From positions 5,055,228-5,119,227 of the forward strand of contig NC_058145.1 in the NCBI RefSeq assembly GCF_011075055.1: DNA of 64,000 bases, in the 5' to 3' direction. Under the pieces are notes generated by a model. The model was not told where the DNA came from and did not search any database. It saw only the letters and a list, made by a program, of their open reading frames with translations. Below are positions 33,246 through 43,713 of the stretch, piece by piece (the first letter of the stretch is position 1; each line of letters opens with the position of its first letter). The translations under genes and the position numbers were made by a program. Source of the stretch: Mangifera indica (lineage: Eukaryota > Streptophyta > Magnoliopsida > Sapindales > Anacardiaceae).

Positions 33246-34720
33246 TGACCTCCCGCTTGAGTACATTAAGCTTTTCCCAAATCCCACGCCATCATCCCTC
33301 ACCGAACCCTGGATGGACATCTAACAAAGACTGGTTATCTTAAGTTGTCTGCTTTCTCTCAGGTAGTTTAGTAGTTACTTAAAACTGTTCAATGGTTTGA
33401 GTCTAATTTATCAAATTTCTCGATGTTGATTATTTGCAACCCTTATTTCTGTACTTTAAAAAAGTTTTTTTTTCATTATCAACAGACTGCAGCTGCTGAA
33501 ATGGCAATCCAATTCAAGAAAGACTGCAGCTGCTGAAATGGCAATCCAATTCAAGAAATGGAATGCGGAACAATCCAGCGATTCCTATAGTACATTGACT
33601 TGAACGATTATCTATTTGTCCGACCTTCAAATTTAAGTATTAAGTTATTCATATTGTTTTCTAAGGACTTGATGTTGCCCAACTATGGTTGGATGGATGA
33701 GACTCTTGTGAACAGAATCGACAGGGACGACCATATTTCACCCATCAATATGGTCAACGAACATGCAGTAACTCATGATCCACTTGTTGTACTTGTAAGT
33801 ACTAAACCAGTTATGTTAGTCTCTAGTACCAACAACAATAAAACTTATGGATAGTTATATTTATTGAATGAGCTGAGCAATCACATATTCCCAGTTGTTT
33901 CTTTTGTTTTACCTCGTCAAAAAGGCAAATTGCCTATAATTTATTACTCAAGCAAAACCTTGCATTTTATCAAATACTTATATCATAGGTGTGGCGCCTC
34001 TGCATCTTGATTCTCTGTGCAGAAAATAGTCAATTCCTGAAGCATTAGATAGTTCCCTAATCATGGCATATTAATTTCATTGCCGGTTAACTGTGGCTTT
34101 CATTTCTTGGAGCAGGTCGATGAGGGAACTGCAAGTGCAAGTGCAAGTGCAATATTATCAGGGGCCTTGCGTGACAATGGCCAAGCTATCCTCGTAGGCC
34201 ACAAAACCTTTGGCAAGGGAAAATTTCAGGTATACTGATTGTCAGTTGATTGTCTCCTGTATGGCATTTTCGTCTAAAGTTTCAGTGCTTCAAAAATTAT
34301 GCGTTTAAATCAAAAACAGAAAAAAAAAAAAGCAAAACATCTTTGTGTGCTTATCAAATTGCCTGTTATTTGAATTGTCGATGATCCAGAAAATTGTGGA
34401 CACCACATATGGAGAACTAACAATTTGTGTTATTTCAATAATGAACACATTGTCAATTGGTCCTTCATTGCATGACTGCCTTGAAGTAGATTTTTGTTGC
34501 AGACCCTTGTGGACTTTTCCTACTACCTGTTTGTTATCTAGATTTGACTGATGCTAATTGTTTGAGCTTTTCTGAAACATTCTTGCTACAGAGTGTTGAA
34601 GTATTTCTCGCCTACACTTGAAAGAAATAAAGCAGGTGGGCATAAGACCTGATGTGCAGTGCACAATGCTGAACTTACCCAAGGTATCTATCTTGAAAGA
34701 GCTGTTTGAATGAAAAAGAT
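33246..34720 (+). pseudogene. CtpA-type C-terminal processing peptidase (S41), partial processed-by-decay gene copy with introns
   Basis: Five exon remnants in the right order match the second half of the plant chloroplast CtpA-type serine protease, which trims C-termini of thylakoid-lumen proteins. Exon a (33,246-33,361): EYIKLF, then frameshifted AIIPHRTLDGHLTKTGYLKL, SAFSQ. Exon b (from 33,486): TAAAEM..., with a 37-bp tandem duplication that shifts frame. Exon c (33,667-33,795): LDVAQLWLDG, frameshift, DETLVNRIDRDDHISPINM and THDPLVVL. Exon d (34,116-34,229): VDEGTASASAS...LVGHKTFGKGKFQ, which keeps the catalytic Ser and Lys regions. Exon e (34,594-34,720): KYFSPTLE and IRPDVQC. Introns of normal GT-AG type separate a/b and c/d/e. 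No 5' half is seen. Family membership is from remembered motifs; inactivity is clear from the frameshifts. Confidence 0.85.
33485..33558 (+). repeat. 37-bp tandem duplication in the protease pseudogene
   Basis: The segment beginning gactgcagctgctgaaatgg is present twice without interruption (33,485-33,521 and 33,522-33,558), identical by eye. The period of 37 is not a multiple of three, so it disrupts the reading frame of exon b. The identity of the copies suggests a recent event. Confidence 0.9.
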
Positions 34721-35045
34721 AACATTCAATTGGTAGGGCTGCTTGAAGAAAAATGTTAGACATTCATTTGGTAAAGGTTGATGTTAGAGCTAAGAATAAC
34801 TTGACATTTTTTAATAATCTCAATGTTAAAATATATTTCAAATATATAGTTTCTTATATTAGAATATATGTTAAATATATGGTTTTATAGGGTAGCATAT
34901 ACTATATGTATATATTTTCTCTTTTTGTATTTGTATATTGATTATATTAATTTGTGTTTCATTATATAGGATATATAATATGTATAAATTCACGTATCAT
35001 CGACATATCGGAAATACATTTTTTTCATATCTTATCTTTAAGTTT
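34721..35045. other. AT-rich spacer between the protease pseudogene and the AG-peptide gene
   Basis: AT-rich DNA with atatat-type runs and no open frame of interest. It separates two convergent transcription units. No transposon ends were identified. Confidence 0.5.
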
Positions 35046-35051
35046 TATTAA
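35046..35051 (-). terminator. Poly(A) signal of the AG-peptide gene
   Basis: On the minus strand AATAAA lies about 110 bases past the stop codon at 35,161, at the end of a T-rich 3' untranslated region. This is a typical position for a plant near-upstream polyadenylation element. Confidence 0.55.
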
Positions 35052-35160
35052 GGCGCAAAAAATGTAAATTCACAATGAGTAACAAAGAATGAACTCTATT
35101 CTATACAATAACAATCCCCACTCAAATCAAACACAATCATCATCTTCATAAACAAAACAT

Positions 35161-35367
35161 TTAGTGCTTCAAGAGAGCGAGAACAGAGAGGATGATGGAG
35201 AACCCGGCAACAGAAGTAAAAACCGGCAGAGAAAATGCAGCTCCGGTGTCCAATGTAGGAGCTGCCGAAGGCGGAACCACCCCGGTTCCCTGAGCTGAAA
35301 CTGAGACAGTAGAGACGAAGAAGAGAGCCACGATGAAGATGGTCATTGAGAAGCTAACAGAAGCCAT
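35161..35367 (-). CDS. Arabinogalactan peptide (short GPI-anchored AGP), 68 aa
   Basis: A complete 68-residue frame. Residues 1-25 are a signal peptide (hydrophobic TIFIVALFFVST core, cleavage after VSVSA). Residues 26-42 form a very short mature part, QGTGVVPPSAAPTLDTG, with PP, SA and AP dipeptides suited to proline hydroxylation and arabinogalactan addition. Residues 43-68 are a hydrophobic tail, AAFSLPVFTSVAGF then ILSVLALLKH, typical of a GPI-anchor signal. Such AG peptides lie at the outer plasma membrane or wall. The first ATG is used; a TATA box is about 100 bp upstream and a poly(A) signal follows. No intron. Two broken relatives (43,210-43,430 and 63,790-63,911) on the same strand share VSAQ and, in the first, TGAAFSLP. 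This is the only apparently intact host gene in the window. Confidence 0.9.
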   Translation of the reverse strand: MASVSFSMTIFIVALFFVSTVSVSAQGTGVVPPSAAPTLDTGAAFSLPVFTSVAGFSIILSVLALLKH

Positions 35368-35463
35368 TGTGATTGAAATTAAGAGATTAAGAATGAAATA
35401 AGTAATTACAGAAAGAGAAATTGAAATGTTGTGAGGTAGTGAAAGGGGTTTAGGGAGAGTGTT

Positions 35464-35473
35464 TATTTATATA
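35464..35473 (-). promoter_or_regulatory. TATA box of the AG-peptide gene
   Basis: The minus strand reads TATATAAATA about 97-106 bases upstream of the start codon at 35,367, giving a leader of roughly 65-75 nt if transcription starts about 30 bases downstream. Position and sequence match plant TATA promoters. Confidence 0.65.
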
Positions 35474-35539
35474 GAGTGACATAGTGGTGAACATTGAGAT
35501 GAGAGGTTGGAGGTCAGGCTGGCGAAATGGACACCGCAA

Positions 35540-36289
35540 ATGTTGAACAATTCTTTACGTTTTATTCTCCTACAACAGTTGAACTGTATTATTCATGTTT
35601 GGTAAGATATTATTAAATAGTTTTTGACCAAATTAATAAATATTTTTTATAAGATGAAGTGATAAGAGAGAGTCAAGACTTTGAAATATTGGGATTTAGC
35701 TTTATTAAATTTTGATAAAAAAGTTATATGATTAATTAGTTCATTAGAAATTTGATTGTCATAATCAGTCAAGGGGTATGCTTGGTTGGTAGTTGATGCA
35801 TTTCCAGATATGTAAAGAATCATGTTTTCTCTATTATTCATTTTTTCAAGAAATTATTGTAACATAATGCAATTGCTATCCTTTGAAGGAGAATAGAAAA
35901 AGGGTAATTATGTCAATATCTCCATTTGTTAATTTAATCTTATTTCATATATATTATATTCAGCCTGTCCCTTTGAACAACTCACGAAGCATTAAGCAAT
36001 AAGTTAAATTAATTAATATCAAATTTTGGTGAGTTTGTACAAGGCATTTGAACATCGCAATTTAATTAATATCAAATTTTGGTGAGTTTGTACAAGACAT
36101 TGAACATAGCTTTGAATTGGCTTACCCTTGAAAATGTCTGACATTTAATTATGTAATATACGTTGGGTTTGAAAGGTCATTAACTACCCAGTTACTCTTT
36201 TTCTAGGCTCTTTCAATTGTAGACAGTAGACCACATAATAAATCATATTTTAAAAATAAAAATAATATTATTATTATAACAATAAATTA
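35540..36289. other. Upstream spacer with a 52-bp tandem duplication
   Basis: AT-rich spacer upstream of the AG-peptide gene. The only clear structure is a two-copy direct repeat starting taattaatatcaaattttgg at 36,011 and again at 36,063 (period 52, a few differences). The 64-codon minus frame at 35,647-35,841 has no recognisable domain. Confidence 0.5.
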
Positions 36290-37861
36290 ACAAATTAAAA
36301 TTACCCTAAACTAAGCAAAAATACCACCATTTTTTTCATTAAGCAAAAATATCCCAAAAAAGTGACATGATGATACTACCACTTATATAATCTCATAAAA
36401 CGCAAAAATCCTCTCGCAAAAGCACTATGTATCACGAAATCTCATTTTGTGATTACTGTTTACCATTACGAAGTGTCATGAGACCAACAAATTTCATCAA
36501 CTTTTTTCAATTTTTTAGTAACAAAAATGGCAAAGGAGGTTAGTAATTCATTCTTTATCAACTTTTAATCAACTTGGTATTGATATTTCATTCATTGTAT
36601 GAAAATTTTTCATGATTTACAGTTAAGATTTCCAGTATGAACAATGGATTTTATGGGTCAATTTTTAAGTGTTTTGGATGAATATCTTAAAGGCTTTTGT
36701 TCTATAGTATGCATACATATGTTTTGTGTTGAAATGGGAGTCAAAAATTGTATTTTTTGGTTGGAAATTATGGTGGTGAGGCCATTTCGCGATAAATTTT
36801 ACAACCTCGCATATCACAAAACGTATATATTCATCACAAAATAGGAGTGAAAATGCAAATTTTTAAACAGTACATACGCTTGCAACTCTTTGTGATATTT
36901 CATGATTGGGGAAAAAAACAAGTTTTTAAATAGTGACCCTTTGTGATATTTTGCAATATGGGGAAATTGCTAGTTTTTGGATTTTGAGAGGTAGATTGTA
37001 ATTTAATTGGTTTAGGGGGGCAAAATGATGTTTTCAGGATTAGGGGGCATATTAATTATGAGGTTTATGAGGGGGCCAACTAAAATTGTTATGGATTTTG
37101 GTGGATAAAATGAAATTGTCATGTACGCAAAGGGGCAAATGAAAATTTGCTATAATTTGGGGGCAAATGAATAGTCATAAATTTAGCAAGTAGATTGATA
37201 TTTGCCATGAATTTAGGGGAAAATGAAAATTTTTGCTACTCTTGGGTTCTTCGCATGTAGTTTTCAAATTTACAGTCTCTTTTTTTTTTTAATTATTGTG
37301 ATAATTAATAGATTTTATTTATTTAGGAGATATATACTTTCATACTAAAGTTTTTAGACGTGTAAATTTCAAATTTCTTATTCATTTTTCCTAAATATGA
37401 TGAGGGGGCAAATTAAAATTGTAATGGATTAGAGCGTGCACATGGAAATTTGTTATGATCTGGGAGGGCGAATTGAAATGTTTCCTATCCTATGGTTTTT
37501 TTAAATGTAGTTTTCAAATCTTTAGTCCATTTTCTAAATAATTGCAATAATTGATATATTTTATTATTTAGGGGACATGCCCCTTTGATTTTAAGAATTT
37601 ACTTATCAAGTTTTCAATTTGTTTTTTCCAAATTAACAAAATATCAAGAAAATTATCGTGCTAACAATTTTTTTATTGTTAGACAAAAAGACTCAAATAA
37701 AAAATGTGGAGAGCATCAAGGGGATCGAAGAGGGGAACAAAGGGTGGTATTGAGATTTCCAAATGAAAGTCTACACTTCCCAGCGGAGATAGCAATCTGG
37801 GTAAAAGGAAAATCCATGGCCCGATCATGTCTACATTAACCCAAAGGCAGTTACAAATGTT

Positions 37862-38600
37862 CAAGAAGACAATCTTTGGATATTTTCTTCAGTTCAAAGA
37901 CATGAGACTTAGTTCAATCTTGGTCCACTCATTTATATTGAAAAAGGTTATCATGTTTGATATGAGAGACCAGTTACAGTTCTGAATCAATGGGGTTGAT
38001 GTGATGTTCAACCTATATGAGTTTGCTCTTGTTATCAGCCTTCACTTCTCCACGTTAACTGACATTGCAATGTATATGTCATGGAATGCCATAAACAAGA
38101 TCGGAGACACATATTTTAAGGGTGTTAGATCCGTAACCCATGTTGATATTGAGAGGGTTTTTACCACAAGGCCATGGTAGGGTGATGATGAGGATGCCAT
38201 TAAATTGGCTCTATTATATTGTGTCCATATAGTGTTATTAGGAAAGACAACCGAAAAGTGGTCGATATGCAATTTCTCCAGTTGGTTGATCATCTTGATG
38301 GATTCAATCCATACTTATGAGGGAAATTGGCAGGGGATATGACATACCGATCCATCTACAAAGCTATCATGAAGTTATCATCAAGCCCACCCAACACTAG
38401 AAAAAGAAAGTACGATATGGCAAGGTTCCCTCAACCTTTTCAAGTAAGTTGATAAGTGTAAAAAAATATATATATTTTTCTTAAATTGATGGAATCTAAA
38501 CTTTTATTTTGTTATTACAGTTTTGGATATATGAGACATTGGACTTCATGTCTAAGTGGGTGGATCTGGTCGATTGTTTTGTTTTTCCATGCATGTTTAG
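37862..38600 (+). pseudogene. DUF1985 domain gene carried by MULE-1, two exons, broken
   Basis: Exon 1 (about 37,862-38,443) reads TIFGYFLQFKDMRLSSILV, then INGVDVMFNLYEFALVISL, YFKGVRSVTHVDIERVFTTR, then DEDAIKLALLYCVHIVLLGK, and, after a frameshift near 38,310, GKLAGDMTYRSIYKAIMKL and DMARFPQPFQ. This succession (EFALITGL, DD-KLALLY-LE-LLG, W-KL, GFP-AFQ-W-YE in relatives) is the DUF1985 pattern. A 77-bp GT-AG intron (38,444-38,520) separates exon 2, which begins FWIYETLDFMSKWVD. At least two in-frame stops. In intact MULEs this domain is usually fused to a Ulp1-like cysteine protease; no protease domain is visible here. The function of DUF1985 is not established. Confidence 0.8.
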
Positions 38601-38803
38601 GTAGAAGTCAAAAGGTTTTCTCTACAAGATATTTATTCAAGGAAAATTCAATTAGTATCTTTGAATAGATTAATTGATTAAGAAAATGATAATTGTTATA
38701 ATTTAATAAGTAGGATGATATCAATTTCTCGTTAGATACTTCCCAACTCGAGAAGTAGATGTCATGATATATTGATGGCATTAGCTACTTTGGACTAACA
38801 AGT

Positions 38804-39510
38804 TTGTATCTTTTCTCTCCACCAACATTTGCATCATCATCATCGACTCTTACAGTCGGTACATCTCCACCTATTGAGTCGACTCCTTTCATGTCACCAT
38901 TCATTGAGCTAGCTCATATTTCTCCATTAGTTGAGTGTTTATCACCTGTCGACGTGGCCCCGATGATGGAACCCTTTTTGCCCGCTTATATCACATAATA
39001 CTTTTCCCCCATGCCCGCTAGCGTGGCCCCCATGGTGTCTACATTTGATATTGTATTGATAAGATAGGGCAATTTTATTTTAAAGGGGATGCGACACAAG
39101 ATGTCTCTTTTGTGAGAAGAGATGTCTGGTCAGATGTCTCGCCTTGAGGCTCAAATAATTATGACACCAATCCAACTAGATACAGTGATTTAGGTGAAAA
39201 TGTCACATGTTTATTTATTCATTATTAAATATTTTTCTACTAGTTTCTCTAACACATATATATTTGTATAAGACTCTTGCGACGGTTCTAGTAGACTCAC
39301 TCCGGTAAGTGCTATGATTTCCTCTCCTTCTCCCTCAACCAAGGTTAGTAATTATTTAATTTGTTATAACATTTTATATGAAATATTATTGAATAATTTA
39401 ATATTACATTTCATATAGGGTTCTCCTAACGGTCATCGTAGGCCTCTACCCTATGTGTTGTGATTCCCTCTCCTCCTCCCCCAGCCAAGGTTAGTAATTA
39501 TTGCCAATTA
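38804..39510 (+). pseudogene. Downstream Pro/Ser-rich exons of the MULE-1 DUF1985 gene
   Basis: A 64-codon open stretch (38,804-38,998) rich in Ser, Pro and Thr is followed near 39,310-39,350 and 39,455-39,490 by two short similar segments, each (tttcctctccttctccctc or close) plus aaccaag or agccaag and gttagtaatt, which looks like one exon end plus splice donor present twice. Low-complexity linkers of this kind lie between DUF1985 and the protease domain in related MULE genes. No catalytic motif is seen. Exon limits are uncertain. Confidence 0.45.
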
Positions 39511-39559
39511 TGGTACTTCATGAATGTAATATTTAAGCTTTGTCAAAAATTAACATCAC

Positions 39560-40984
39560 ATTTGATGATATTCCTTTTTACCCATATTAAAAGCTATTAG
39601 GTAGATCTGGTTATTACCATCTAAGGTCATCTTGAGAAATAAATGTCTCAAATATCGATTTTTAAGGAAAATAGTGTCAATACAAATAATTGGTCAAAGA
39701 TATTGTTTAAATGCATGGATGGAACAACCCAATGTCATAAAAAAATACTAAAAGTGATATTCATCATTTGTTTCTATATGTGTCATAGTTCCCATATTAG
39801 CACGCTTTAAATTATAGCAATAATTGGATAAAAGCACAAATAACTCTTCTAATAAGCCCCTCAAAGAATGTAATACCCAATTTCTTGTCTGACAAGCCTG
39901 TGAATATGATATGTCAATTTATACATGTCAGCGATGTCGATAATAATCTCTTTAAGTTGATAGATATGATTAATTAACTTAAACTTTAACTTCATTAATT
40001 GACCTAAAGCTTGAGTGAGTCTTAGCTTGTCTGTGATGTGGCTTTATCTGATCTATTGAACATATGCGTGTGGGATTCATTTTACGGATTTGAAATACTT
40101 GATTGGGTTTACTCTTCTTTTTGTTAGAAACCATTCACATTTCTCATCATAGTACTTAATCTTTCATCTCCTCATGTCTAACTTCATCACTTTGTATTGA
40201 AATCCTTTCTCCAAGACATATTGAGTCACTACATCTTGCAAATGTTTTTTATCATTAAAAATGTCACCAAGTTTTACAACATTCCCCTCTCGTATCGATC
40301 TTGCACCACTTGATGATACTAAAGGTTGTGGAGGAAAATCGGATAGCCACTTACATGGATCAGTGAGGGTATAATCAAAAAATGGTTTAGAATAATTCCT
40401 GCCACCCATAATTGGATCTTAAAGCTGGAGACTATTTATATCGCAGTTAACAGATGACATATCCTCGAAGTTTGGCTCATCAAAAGGAACATCAATCATC
40501 TCAATCCCATCAAAGTCACCATAATTTGGAACTCTCTCTTTATGTCCACAAACTCTTTCTATAGCAATATAGAATACATCATTATGGAAATCAATCAAGT
40601 CTTTTCCATCGGATTCCTTTTTCACCTTACTATCATCGTTGCCATTTATTTCTTCTTTTTCTTTTCCTTGTATTGCGGTATATGTAACAAAAATTGGAAT
40701 ATATTCTTAGAAGTATTGCGGCATGTCAATAAAGCCCTCCACATCTTCATCATTTTTTATTTTTATAGGAAAGTGGAGCTTGATACTTTTTGTTTTCATG
40801 CATAACTGAATGTAGTTCCAAATTGAATCAACACTATACTTTTCACTCAAAAGTTGGATAAATCCTTTAAGTGTTGTTACGGACGGAATTTTAACTAATT
40901 TTTTAAAACCTCTAATATATTTCGTTGTATTCTGATCATATTAGAACATTCTCTTTGGAAACGAGTAACAGTATAATCAGTCAT
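39560..40984 (-). pseudogene. MULE-1 mudrA-like transposase, N-terminal two thirds, broken
   Basis: The ATG at 40,984 gives MTDYTVTRFQREC, then a frameshifted copy of the family N-terminus (KYIRGFKKLVKI). A charged spacer (KKESDGKDLIDFHNDVFYIA and VPNYGDFDGIEMIDVPFDEP) follows, then SKPFFDYTLTDPCKWLSDFP and GDIFNDKKHLQDVVTQYVLE, the MuDR DNA-binding domain (DBD_Tnp_Mut). Further left, with stops, are HTHMFNRSDK-like, YNLKRANMGTMTHIETNDE and RPIICIDTIFLKNRYLRHLF; the last contains the first Asp of the MULE catalytic DDE triad. Sequence similarity ends near 39,560, so the rest of the catalytic domain is gone. Intact proteins cut and paste the element in the nucleus. Confidence 0.85.
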
Positions 40985-41039
40985 TTCAATTATTAATCCT
41001 ATAATGGAAAATTTTGGGAAAAAAAAGGACATTTATCTT

Positions 41040-41560
41040 TAAAAAATCTATAATAAACATTTACCAATATTAAGATAACCTCTATATTTTTTATAATTTT
41101 TTTAACCCCCTCATATATAGTCAAGTATCAATATGCCACCTCTAATTTTTCAACACTTTATTAAACACCCTCATACATTATTTGAAATCAAAATGTTTTT
41201 TTTCATATATTGGTTAATGTCCAAATGCCCCCTATATTTTTCTAATATCTTATTTTACCCTATTTTTATAAGATATACAAACTTGATGTTCTTATATATC
41301 GAACCCCCTCATTTTAGGAGTATTTTTTAGGACCTTAATATTTTGTCTCATTTTCAAATACCCTATATATTTATCTAATATTTTATTTAACACCTTCATA
41401 TATTGTCTTGTATCAAAATAACCTTATATTTTATCAAAATATCTCTATATTTTTCTAATATTTAATTTAAAACCTCAAAACATTGTTTAATATCAAAATA
41501 CCTCAATATTTTTGTAACATTTCATTAACACCCTAATATATTATCAAATATCAAAATTCC
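41040..41560. repeat. MULE-1 right subterminal repeat region
   Basis: Degenerate tandem copies of an AT-rich unit built on atatttttctaat, then tttaacaccctcatatattgt, then atcaaaatacc. The same units form a better preserved 147-bp array at 61,180-62,110 in MULE-2. No coding sequence. Confidence 0.7.
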
Positions 41561-41901
41561 CTTTTATATAATATAGGAACTTGATATAACAAATAAAATT
41601 AAGTTTTAGATTAAGATTCGTATAAATAGTTGTTTTCACAAAGTGATTTTTTTATTGTAATTTAGATATACAAATTTTTTTCCTTCTGAATGAACTTACA
41701 GTATCAATATTAAGTAAAAATAAAGGTAAGAATGAGAGTTTGAATAATATGACAAATGTATGAGAGTGAGAGTTTATATACAAATAGTGAAGGATAGTCT
41801 TGGTATATTCAAAAATTTTTGGGGTATTTTTACTTGAGACTTAAAAAAGGGGACATTTCTGCTTAATTTAGGGTAGGATGGGGTATTTAATTTAATTTCT
41901 C

Positions 41902-43209
41902 TGAAATTTTTAACATTCAATAGTTAAATTAGATTTTTAGAACTTGTGAAGGTGATTTTAGATCACTATCTTATCAGCAGAAGAAATTGAATGCACTTGA
42001 TGAACTTAGCATTACTGTGAATCTAATGAACCCCTCTTTTTGTTCAAATCAATAACAACATGTTAACCATGCTATATCACCTGATCAATCCAAAACAATT
42101 CACTGCAAAACCATCAGTAGATTAATACTGTACTGAAGCTAAACTTATAAGAAAGTACAAAAAGTGAGAGAAGGTAGCTTCAATGTTAGGGTAGATACAA
42201 ACTGAACTAAGTTTAAACATTTTTTGGCTCGATTTTAATTTGAATGAAAAACAGTTTTGTTTGAATTCGACTCAATTTTAAAATGAACCAAATCTCTTGA
42301 TTTAAACTTAATTCAAATTCAAATCAAATGAATTCGATTTGAATTGAATTAAATTAACTTTTGAGTCTAAGTCAGCTCAGTTCAAGTTCAGCCTTACTCC
42401 AATGTCCATAGAAGGAGATGGTGCAGTCACCGTCCAGTTATTTTGAGCTAAGACAGCATCTAGAGCCACTGCCAAAACCACGCCATTACAATGGCCTTCG
42501 AGCATCCATTACTAAACAACAAATGATAATTGTAATCGAAATAGGCCATGTAAGAGTATAATGGATTTGTTCAATGCCACAAAACAAAGTTTGATTTTAT
42601 ATTCATAGGTGTTTTTGCACAGCTAATGGAACCCAATAAACTCAATCAACGTGACACCCATAAACGGTATGGTGGTGCTTTGTTTTGACACTTGATTTTT
42701 TTTTTTTTATTTAAAAAGGAAAAAAAGTTATCCTTAATTTGTATATTGATTTAAAACTTTTTGTTATGCTTCAAGTATATAAAATAATTTTTTTAAGTAA
42801 AAAATATATATTAACAAAAAGTAACGAGCTTACTAGAATGACCTATGAACAAACTAAACTCATTTCCGATTAAAAACTTGTGAACAAGCTTATTTTTTTG
42901 AATGAGTATCGGTTCTATTAAATATAAAACTGAGCAATATATATATATATAGATCTTTGAATTCGCAATCAAACATGTCAATGAGATATTTCTTGAGTGC
43001 ATTACCTATCACGCATCTCCAATTTTTGTTTTAGGCAGAATTACTATTTTCCTTTTCTTTTTTTTTTTTAATCTTTAAAAACATGAGCAAATTGGAAAAA
43101 GAATTGAATGAGGGTTAAATTAATATATTATAATATTCATCAATAAAGTGAATAATACATCCAGATCCCACTCCCTCCATGTGTACTGTCTACACACAAA
43201 ATTATTTCT
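41902..43209. other. Spacer between MULE-1 and the AG-peptide pseudogene
   Basis: AT-rich intergenic DNA with one probable MITE (42,187-42,397), a (ta) run at 42,930-42,950 and poly-T tracts. The 63-codon minus frame at 42,811-43,002 spans the (ta) run and is not considered a gene. Confidence 0.5.
42187..42397. mobile_element. Probable small hAT-like MITE
   Basis: About 211 bp, starting TAGGGTAGATACAAACTGAAC and ending so that its reverse begins TAAGGCTGAACTTGAACTG, an imperfect inverted repeat. It is flanked by ttcaatgt (42,179-42,186) and tccaatgt (42,398-42,405), an 8-bp duplication with one mismatch. The interior is AT-rich with repeated ttcaaattc/gaatttgaa motifs. The TAGGG start and 8-bp duplication echo the two firmer hAT MITEs in this window. 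Confidence 0.55.
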
Positions 43210-43430
43210 TCAGTTGTTGATGAAGAGAACCAAAAGAGATAGAACAAGGGAAGAGCCAATAATGGCACCTGAAAGTGGCAGAGAGAAGGCGGCTCCGGTT
43301 CTAGATAAGGAACTGGTGCCGGAGACGGCTCGCTACTTTGAGCTGAGACAGTGAGTGCAGCCATTGCGAAAGCTGCAAAAACCAACGCCATAGTCACGGC
43401 CTTTCAGCTGGCATTAATAAGTTTGGCCAT
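43210..43430 (-). pseudogene. Arabinogalactan peptide pseudogene (stop plus frameshift)
   Basis: Same strand and family as the gene at 35,161-35,367. From the ATG at 43,430 the sequence reads MAKLINAS, then an in-frame TGA (43,404-43,406), then AVTMALVFAAFAMAALTVSA ending the signal peptide. QSSEPSPAPVP follows as the glycosylated part. Near 43,300-43,315 the frame shifts, and the other frame continues with TGAAFSLPLSGAIIGSSLVL and SLLVLFINN, a GPI-anchor tail ending at TGA 43,210-43,212. One nonsense and one frameshift change explain the loss. Both signal peptide and tail are otherwise well preserved, suggesting recent decay. The antisense 68-codon frame at 43,148-43,354 is a shadow. Confidence 0.85.
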
Positions 43431-43713
43431 TGCAGCGTAAAAAACAAAAGACAAGTAATTGAAATAAGCGAAGAATGAAAGAGTAATAATAGAAATTCAG
43501 TTGGTGAATGCGAAGGCTTTGGATAGCGGAGATGTGAGTGGACCAACTCTATCTCTAACCATTGAATTTAATTCTATAAATGCTACGCCTACGCATAAGC
43601 CTATTAATCATAATCAATACTTTCATACTTGCCAAATTATTATACAAAGAAACCTTTAATTACTACGATATGATATGAAACAATAATAATAATATTTCTA
43701 TGTATAAGATATA

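Larger units (their letters stand above)
36290..41901. mobile_element. MULE-1: Mutator-like element with transposase remnant and DUF1985-type gene
   Basis: The ends are inverted repeats. The left contains attaccctaaactaagcaaa followed by atacc; the right read backwards contains ctaccctaaattaagcagaa and begins like GAGAAATTAAATTAAAT. Inside are a plus-strand DUF1985-type gene (37,862-39,510) and a minus-strand mudrA-like transposase remnant (39,560-40,984), convergent. Repetitive subterminal DNA lies at 36,880-37,560 and 41,040-41,560. A paralogue with the same layout of transposase and repeats is at 58,238-62,939. Pairing a transposase with a DUF1985/Ulp1-type gene is known from plant KI-type (Kaonashi) MULEs. 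I found no 9-bp target duplication, so the ends are approximate. Confidence 0.8.

Noticed and set aside
33003..33320. 105-codon minus-strand frame
   Set aside because: Its start overlaps the plus-strand exon of the CtpA-type pseudogene, and its sequence matches no family I know.
42811..43002. 63-codon minus-strand frame
   Set aside because: It includes a (ta) microsatellite translated as IYIYIY and has no domain.
43148..43354. 68-codon plus-strand frame
   Set aside because: It is the antisense of the AG-peptide pseudogene.
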